Of a DNA stretch of 26,288 bases, positions 22,873-26,288 are shown in pieces (the first letter of the stretch is position 1; each line of letters starts with the position of its first letter). A model generated the notes under the pieces. The model ran no database searches and was not told the DNA's origin. It was given only the letters and a program-made list of their open reading frames with translations. Source of the DNA: Euryarchaeota archaeon UBA229 (GTDB lineage Archaea; Thermoplasmatota; Poseidoniia; Poseidoniales; Poseidoniaceae); NCBI GenBank assembly GCA_002505355.1, contig DAUW01000028.1, positions 1 through 26,288 of the forward strand. The letters run 5' to 3'. A program made the translations under genes and the position numbers.

Positions 22873-22881
22873 ATTGATAAT
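22873..22881 (+). promoter_or_regulatory. TATA-like element for the glycosyltransferase gene
   Basis: ATTGATAAT is centred 26 nt upstream of the ATG at 22903, the spacing of a leaderless message. It gives the glycosyltransferase a likely promoter separate from that of the pilin. Confidence 0.45.
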
Positions 22882-22902
22882 GGAGTCTATTGTGGAATTG
22901 CC

Positions 22903-24033
22903 ATGGGCGCCAGCGTTGAGCCATTGCTAAAAGAAGACGGTCAGCCATACAGGGCGGCTGTCTTAATACCGACAATCAACAACGCTGACGAGTTAGAAAT
23001 CGTTCTCGAACGATTGTCAAAACAAACCTATCCTCATTTCGAGGTCGTTATTTCGGATTCAAAATCCAAAGACCACACCAAACAAGTCTGTGAAAAATAC
23101 GGCGCAATATGGCTTGATGATTCGTCTAACAATCGTGCAGATGCGTGCAACTTTGCATTAAGACAAATGGACCACGATTTGGTATTATTTACCGATGATG
23201 ACACTATTCCGCCACTCGATTGGGTTGAGAAATTGATTCGCTGGTTTGAAGACCCAAAGGTTGGCGCTGTTGGCGGACCAAACTTTGCCCCTGATGATGA
23301 TTCATTTGGCGCCAAATGTGCAGATGTAGCATTCTGTACAAAATTTATGACGGCTGGAACACGGTATGGAGCTCAGCCAAAAGGAGAACTAGTGCCAATA
23401 TCTCACAACCCAGGTGTCAACTGCGCTCATCGTATGGCCAACCTTAGAGAAGTTGATTTCTTTGAGGAGGGGTGCATTGGTGCAGAAGACGTTGTGCTAG
23501 ATGCTAAAATCCAGCGTAAGGGCCACAAATTATTCATTGACCCATCTAATGTCATGCCCCATCGAAGACGAGTACCTTTCAAGCCCTACATGAAGCAAAT
23601 GCGAAACTATGGTTATACCCGAATGGTCGCTAACAAGCGTTGGCCGGAAATCTCTCGTTGGTCGCACACTGCAATCGGTTTCTTCCCACCTTTGGCAATA
23701 TTGTCAATAATTGGGGTGATTTACGGAATGCTATCTGGCGGTGCAGCAGACGATTACTGGCTAACTATTGAAGGTGAGTGGACTCTGCCAAGACTGGCAT
23801 TCCACGGCTTAGGTGGTGGAATATTGGCTTACATTGGTATTTGTTGGCTAGGTGCTGCTATTGGAACCTCCCCGCACCGTAGTTTTGGCACTGTTTTACT
23901 CGCACCACTATTCGTGTTCCTAGCTCATTGGGCTTATGGCCAAGGAGTGATTAAGGCGTGGCGAGAAATCAGTAAGACCGGTGGCAAAGCTGGTATTGGA
24001 CATCAGATTGATGATCGAACCCGTACTGTTTGA
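22903..24033 (+). CDS. GT2-family glycosyltransferase with C-terminal membrane segments
   Basis: A 376-residue enzyme that transfers sugars from nucleotide-sugars at the inner face of the membrane. The GT-A fold opens with RAAVLIPTINNADELEIVLE; VVISDSKSKD and the DxD metal site in LFTDDDTIPP (Asp98-100) follow; the acceptor-side GAEDVVLDAKIQRKG holds the Glu195-Asp196 pair, and HRRRVPFKPYMKQMRNYG is the closing segment. Membrane helices are at about 256-277, 300-325 and 330-350. Its position 48 nt after the pilin gene suggests it may glycosylate surface proteins or build a surface glycan, but that is inference. A TATA-like ATTGATAAT is centred 26 nt before the ATG, so it probably has its own leaderless message. 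Confidence 0.9.
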   Translation: MGASVEPLLKEDGQPYRAAVLIPTINNADELEIVLERLSKQTYPHFEVVISDSKSKDHTKQVCEKYGAIWLDDSSNNRADACNFALRQMDHDLVLFTDDDTIPPLDWVEKLIRWFEDPKVGAVGGPNFAPDDDSFGAKCADVAFCTKFMTAGTRYGAQPKGELVPISHNPGVNCAHRMANLREVDFFEEGCIGAEDVVLDAKIQRKGHKLFIDPSNVMPHRRRVPFKPYMKQMRNYGYTRMVANKRWPEISRWSHTAIGFFPPLAILSIIGVIYGMLSGGAADDYWLTIEGEWTLPRLAFHGLGGGILAYIGICWLGAAIGTSPHRSFGTVLLAPLFVFLAHWAYGQGVIKAWREISKTGGKAGIGHQIDDRTRTV

Positions 24034-24087
24034 AGTGTGGAAAAACCAGCCTTATCACGGCATAATCAGCCGTAACTGCTTAGTTAG

Positions 24088-24432
24088 ATGAAAGTAGCCG
24101 CAGGTCACATGAGTGGACTTTCCTTCATTGAGAGATTGTCCGCATTAGACAAACCTGATGAAACCAATGATGCGGAACAAATATGGATGATAATTCGCAC
24201 ATTCTTGGGAATTATCAGGGTGATGATCTTTGTCTCAATCATCGTCATTGCAGAGACGTTGGAAGAGATTTTTATTGGCAATCTTAGTCTTGCTGTTTGG
24301 TCTCTTATCGTTGGCATTCCGCTATTCGTTCTACTTTCATCCCTAATCATCCTAGGTAACAAGCGGTTTATCGATAAACCTGCAAAATCCGACAATACGA
24401 CTGTATTGCGACCGATTCTCAAGCGCCTTTAA
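24088..24432 (+). CDS. Small two-TM membrane protein, unrecognised
   Basis: A 114-residue protein with a polar N-terminus, two hydrophobic segments (about 32-56 and 66-90) and a basic tail ending in PILKRL. I recognise no family. A second Met at residue 8 could be the start. A TATA-like CATAATC lies about 24 nt before the ATG at 24088. A reading frame on the other strand (24105-24422) is less protein-like, so the plus-strand call is preferred. It converges on the ABC exporter gene, whose stop directly abuts its own. Confidence 0.6.
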   Translation: MKVAAGHMSGLSFIERLSALDKPDETNDAEQIWMIIRTFLGIIRVMIFVSIIVIAETLEEIFIGNLSLAVWSLIVGIPLFVLLSSLIILGNKRFIDKPAKSDNTTVLRPILKRL

Positions 24433-26280
24433 TCACAAACCAGCCATATCACCAGTTTGTATTGTCCACTGGCTAGCATACACTCCTCCAGCAGCAACTA
24501 AATCGTCATGTGTGCCACGCTCAACTACTGCACCGTCGACCATGGACAGAATCTCGTCTGCATTTCTAATAGTAGATAATCGATGAGCTACTGCTATCGT
24601 CGCTCTATCGTTGCCGCTAGCGATTAGGTTCTCCTGAATTCTGCGTTCTGTTTCTGCATCAAGGGCACTTGATGCCTCGTCTAGAATCAATAGTGATGGA
24701 CGTTTCAAGAGTGCCCTAGCTAGAGAAACTCTGGCTCGCTGACCACCAGATAGTTTTGCACCACGATCCCCAACCATCGTATCCAAACTGTCTTCCAGTT
24801 CTTGAATGAATTCCCAAGCTCCCGCTAGTTCCAGAGCGGTTTGTAATTCTTTATCATCAGCAGTCTGGTTGTAGATTACATTATCTTTGACTGTGCCATA
24901 AAACAAGAATGGCTCTTGGCTAACAAAGCCTATTTTATCCCTAACAGAATCAAGGGTATAATCATCAATCGATATACCATTAATCAATACTTCACCACTG
25001 TCTACAGTATAATAGCGCATAAGGAGTTTCAAAATTGTCGTTTTTCCCGCTCCGGTGTGACCCATTATTCCGAGGAAATCTCCACCCTCGGCTTTGAAGG
25101 AAATACCGCTCAATACAGGTACTGAAGTGTTGGGGTAGGTAAAATGCACATCTTTGAATTCAACCGATGTTATGTCATCACTCAATTCAATGGCGTCTTC
25201 TTTATCGAAAATCTCGGGCTCCAAATCGACAACTGCAAAGACCCTCCTAGCAGCAGCCTCACCCCGTTGCAACTGATTTATTAGTATACCAAATATGAAC
25301 AGTGGCATAGTCATCCTCGTACTAATTAAGAGGAAGGTTACCAATTCTCCAGTAGTAATTTGACCATCTCCGGCTAATGCACCACCAACTGAAACCAGTA
25401 GACCAAATGCTATGCCAGCAATAACGTAAATCATTGGGACAAACCGATTACGGTCTTGGCTAGCCCCGATTGCTTGGTCGCGGTATGCCGCTGACTCACG
25501 ATTCACTCGTTCAGATTCCCAATCTTGGGCATTGTATGCTTGGACTACAGATATACCAGAAATCAGATTTTCTAACACCGCAGTGATGTCACCAGTAGAC
25601 TCTCTCTGCCTGCGATACTTGCGCTGGACGCGGGTAGAGAACCAATAAACCAACGGAACTATCATTACAAGTGGGCCAAATACGACTGCGGCGAGCTTCC
25701 AAGACATCGTGATGAGGATGACAAATGCAGTGAGAAATGTCACGATAATTCGTATAATGGAGGTTGAAGAGTCAGCAACTACGTCTTCTAATTGGTTAAC
25801 GTCACTCGATAACACCGACATTATCTGTCCGGTTTGCCGCATATCATAGTATGATGCTTCCATAGAAATGATTGATTTTGTTGCATCCATTCGTAAGTCG
25901 TGTTGAATTTTGTAGCCCAATGTTTGCCAAGAATATTCTGACAGCCCTTGGAAAAAGGCCAAGAAAAAGAAGCCCAGAAAAATCAAGAAACCATAGCCTA
26001 TTTCGATGTTGCCAGGGATCGCAATAACGAAGTCTTGTAGCAATTCTGGGCCACTCATCTTGTTAGCAGTGAAATAATCAATTGAATACCCTATGGCAAC
26101 AAACGGCATCAAATCAAACATTCGAGCCAAAGCATTGGAAAAAATACCCGAAAAGACCCTTCCCGGGTACTTCTTTGCGTAAGGTAAAACCCGCCAAATC
26201 TGTCTGCCAACGATTTGTTTCTCGTCATGAGAATGAGCCATCGGGTCGATGTTCCCAGTGCCATGGTCTCCGCCAGTCAT
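24433..26280 (-). CDS. ABC exporter, fused permease and ATPase (MsbA/LmrA type)
   Basis: A 615-residue half-transporter that works as a dimer. Residues 25-345 hold the six-helix exporter domain (QLGYKIQHDLR-like coupling segment near 120-130, GISVVQAYNAQDWE at 242-254). The ATPase has Walker A GHTGAGKT (407-414), Q-loop Gln455 (FVSQEPFLF), the LSGGQRARVSLARAL signature (510-524), Walker B LLILDEASSALD (530-541) and the H-loop His566. Such exporters move lipids, drugs or peptides outward; the cargo is unknown. The first 20 residues are His/Gly/Asp-rich and flexible. I use the ATG at 26280; a GTG two codons earlier is open and the frame reaches the window edge, so an upstream start cannot be excluded. 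Confidence 0.92.
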   Translation of the reverse strand: MTGGDHGTGNIDPMAHSHDEKQIVGRQIWRVLPYAKKYPGRVFSGIFSNALARMFDLMPFVAIGYSIDYFTANKMSGPELLQDFVIAIPGNIEIGYGFLIFLGFFFLAFFQGLSEYSWQTLGYKIQHDLRMDATKSIISMEASYYDMRQTGQIMSVLSSDVNQLEDVVADSSTSIIRIIVTFLTAFVILITMSWKLAAVVFGPLVMIVPLVYWFSTRVQRKYRRQRESTGDITAVLENLISGISVVQAYNAQDWESERVNRESAAYRDQAIGASQDRNRFVPMIYVIAGIAFGLLVSVGGALAGDGQITTGELVTFLLISTRMTMPLFIFGILINQLQRGEAAARRVFAVVDLEPEIFDKEDAIELSDDITSVEFKDVHFTYPNTSVPVLSGISFKAEGGDFLGIMGHTGAGKTTILKLLMRYYTVDSGEVLINGISIDDYTLDSVRDKIGFVSQEPFLFYGTVKDNVIYNQTADDKELQTALELAGAWEFIQELEDSLDTMVGDRGAKLSGGQRARVSLARALLKRPSLLILDEASSALDAETERRIQENLIASGNDRATIAVAHRLSTIRNADEILSMVDGAVVERGTHDDLVAAGGVYASQWTIQTGDMAGL

Positions 26281-26288
26281 AGACACAC

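Noticed and set aside
24105..24422. Minus-strand 105-residue frame opposite the small two-TM protein
   Set aside because: It lacks a promoter-like element and clear hydrophobic layout; the plus-strand frame has two well-formed membrane segments and a TATA-like element before its start.

Overview
The window looks like a compact chromosomal segment of a marine planktonic archaeon, most likely a Poseidoniia (Marine Group II, Thermoplasmatota) relative. The support is indirect: an archaeal type IV pilin of the VSPVIATILMVA class, an archaeal UPF0292 Toprim protein, a type II methionine aminopeptidase, PGF-CTERM-like tails on secreted copper proteins, TATA elements about 25-35 nt before many start codons (leaderless transcripts), and an aerobic A-type cytochrome oxidase whose companions carry unusual extracellular modules. 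No 16S or ribosomal protein marker is present, so the taxonomic call is an inference.

Positions 1-2364 hold the end of a lipid-kinase-like gene and, convergent and abutting it, a gene for an unrecognised lipoprotein-like membrane protein with a long charged tail. A tRNA-Ser(UGA) follows on the minus strand. Positions 2597-9191 are a minus-strand terminal oxidase cluster, in transcription order coxB (CuA subunit II), coxA (subunit I with an extra N-terminal extracellular domain), coxC (subunit III with an extra N-terminal membrane part and a His-rich loop), a subunit IV gene, and a SCO-type copper chaperone enlarged by repeated extracellular modules. The first three genes overlap by one to four bases, so translation is probably coupled. 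A 261-nt divergent region separates the cluster from a DUF167 and Toprim gene pair and from a secreted fasciclin plus plastocyanin-like protein, a candidate electron donor to the oxidase.

Positions 11213-16239 hold a small two-TM protein, an acyltransferase-3 membrane protein, and a minus-strand run of a zinc-ribbon acidic protein, a GNAT acetyltransferase, a NodB-like deacetylase and BioY. Positions 16282-22030 are a plus-strand run: UPF1/IGHMBP2-like helicase, RDD membrane protein, proline-rich repeat protein, small TBP-like protein, Sua5/YrdC and MetAP. After the largest gene-free gap (about 356 nt) comes a pilin with a strong Shine-Dalgarno site and biased codons, followed by a GT2 glycosyltransferase, a small membrane protein and, convergent, an ABC exporter whose start lies at the window edge.

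I see no mobile element, CRISPR array, phage gene or transferred island. The most unusual biology is in the respiratory cluster: three of its five proteins carry large extra segments not seen in standard cytochrome oxidase subunits, and a fourth (subunit II) has an enlarged extracellular loop. Four convergent gene pairs meet with only 0-5 nt between stop codons.
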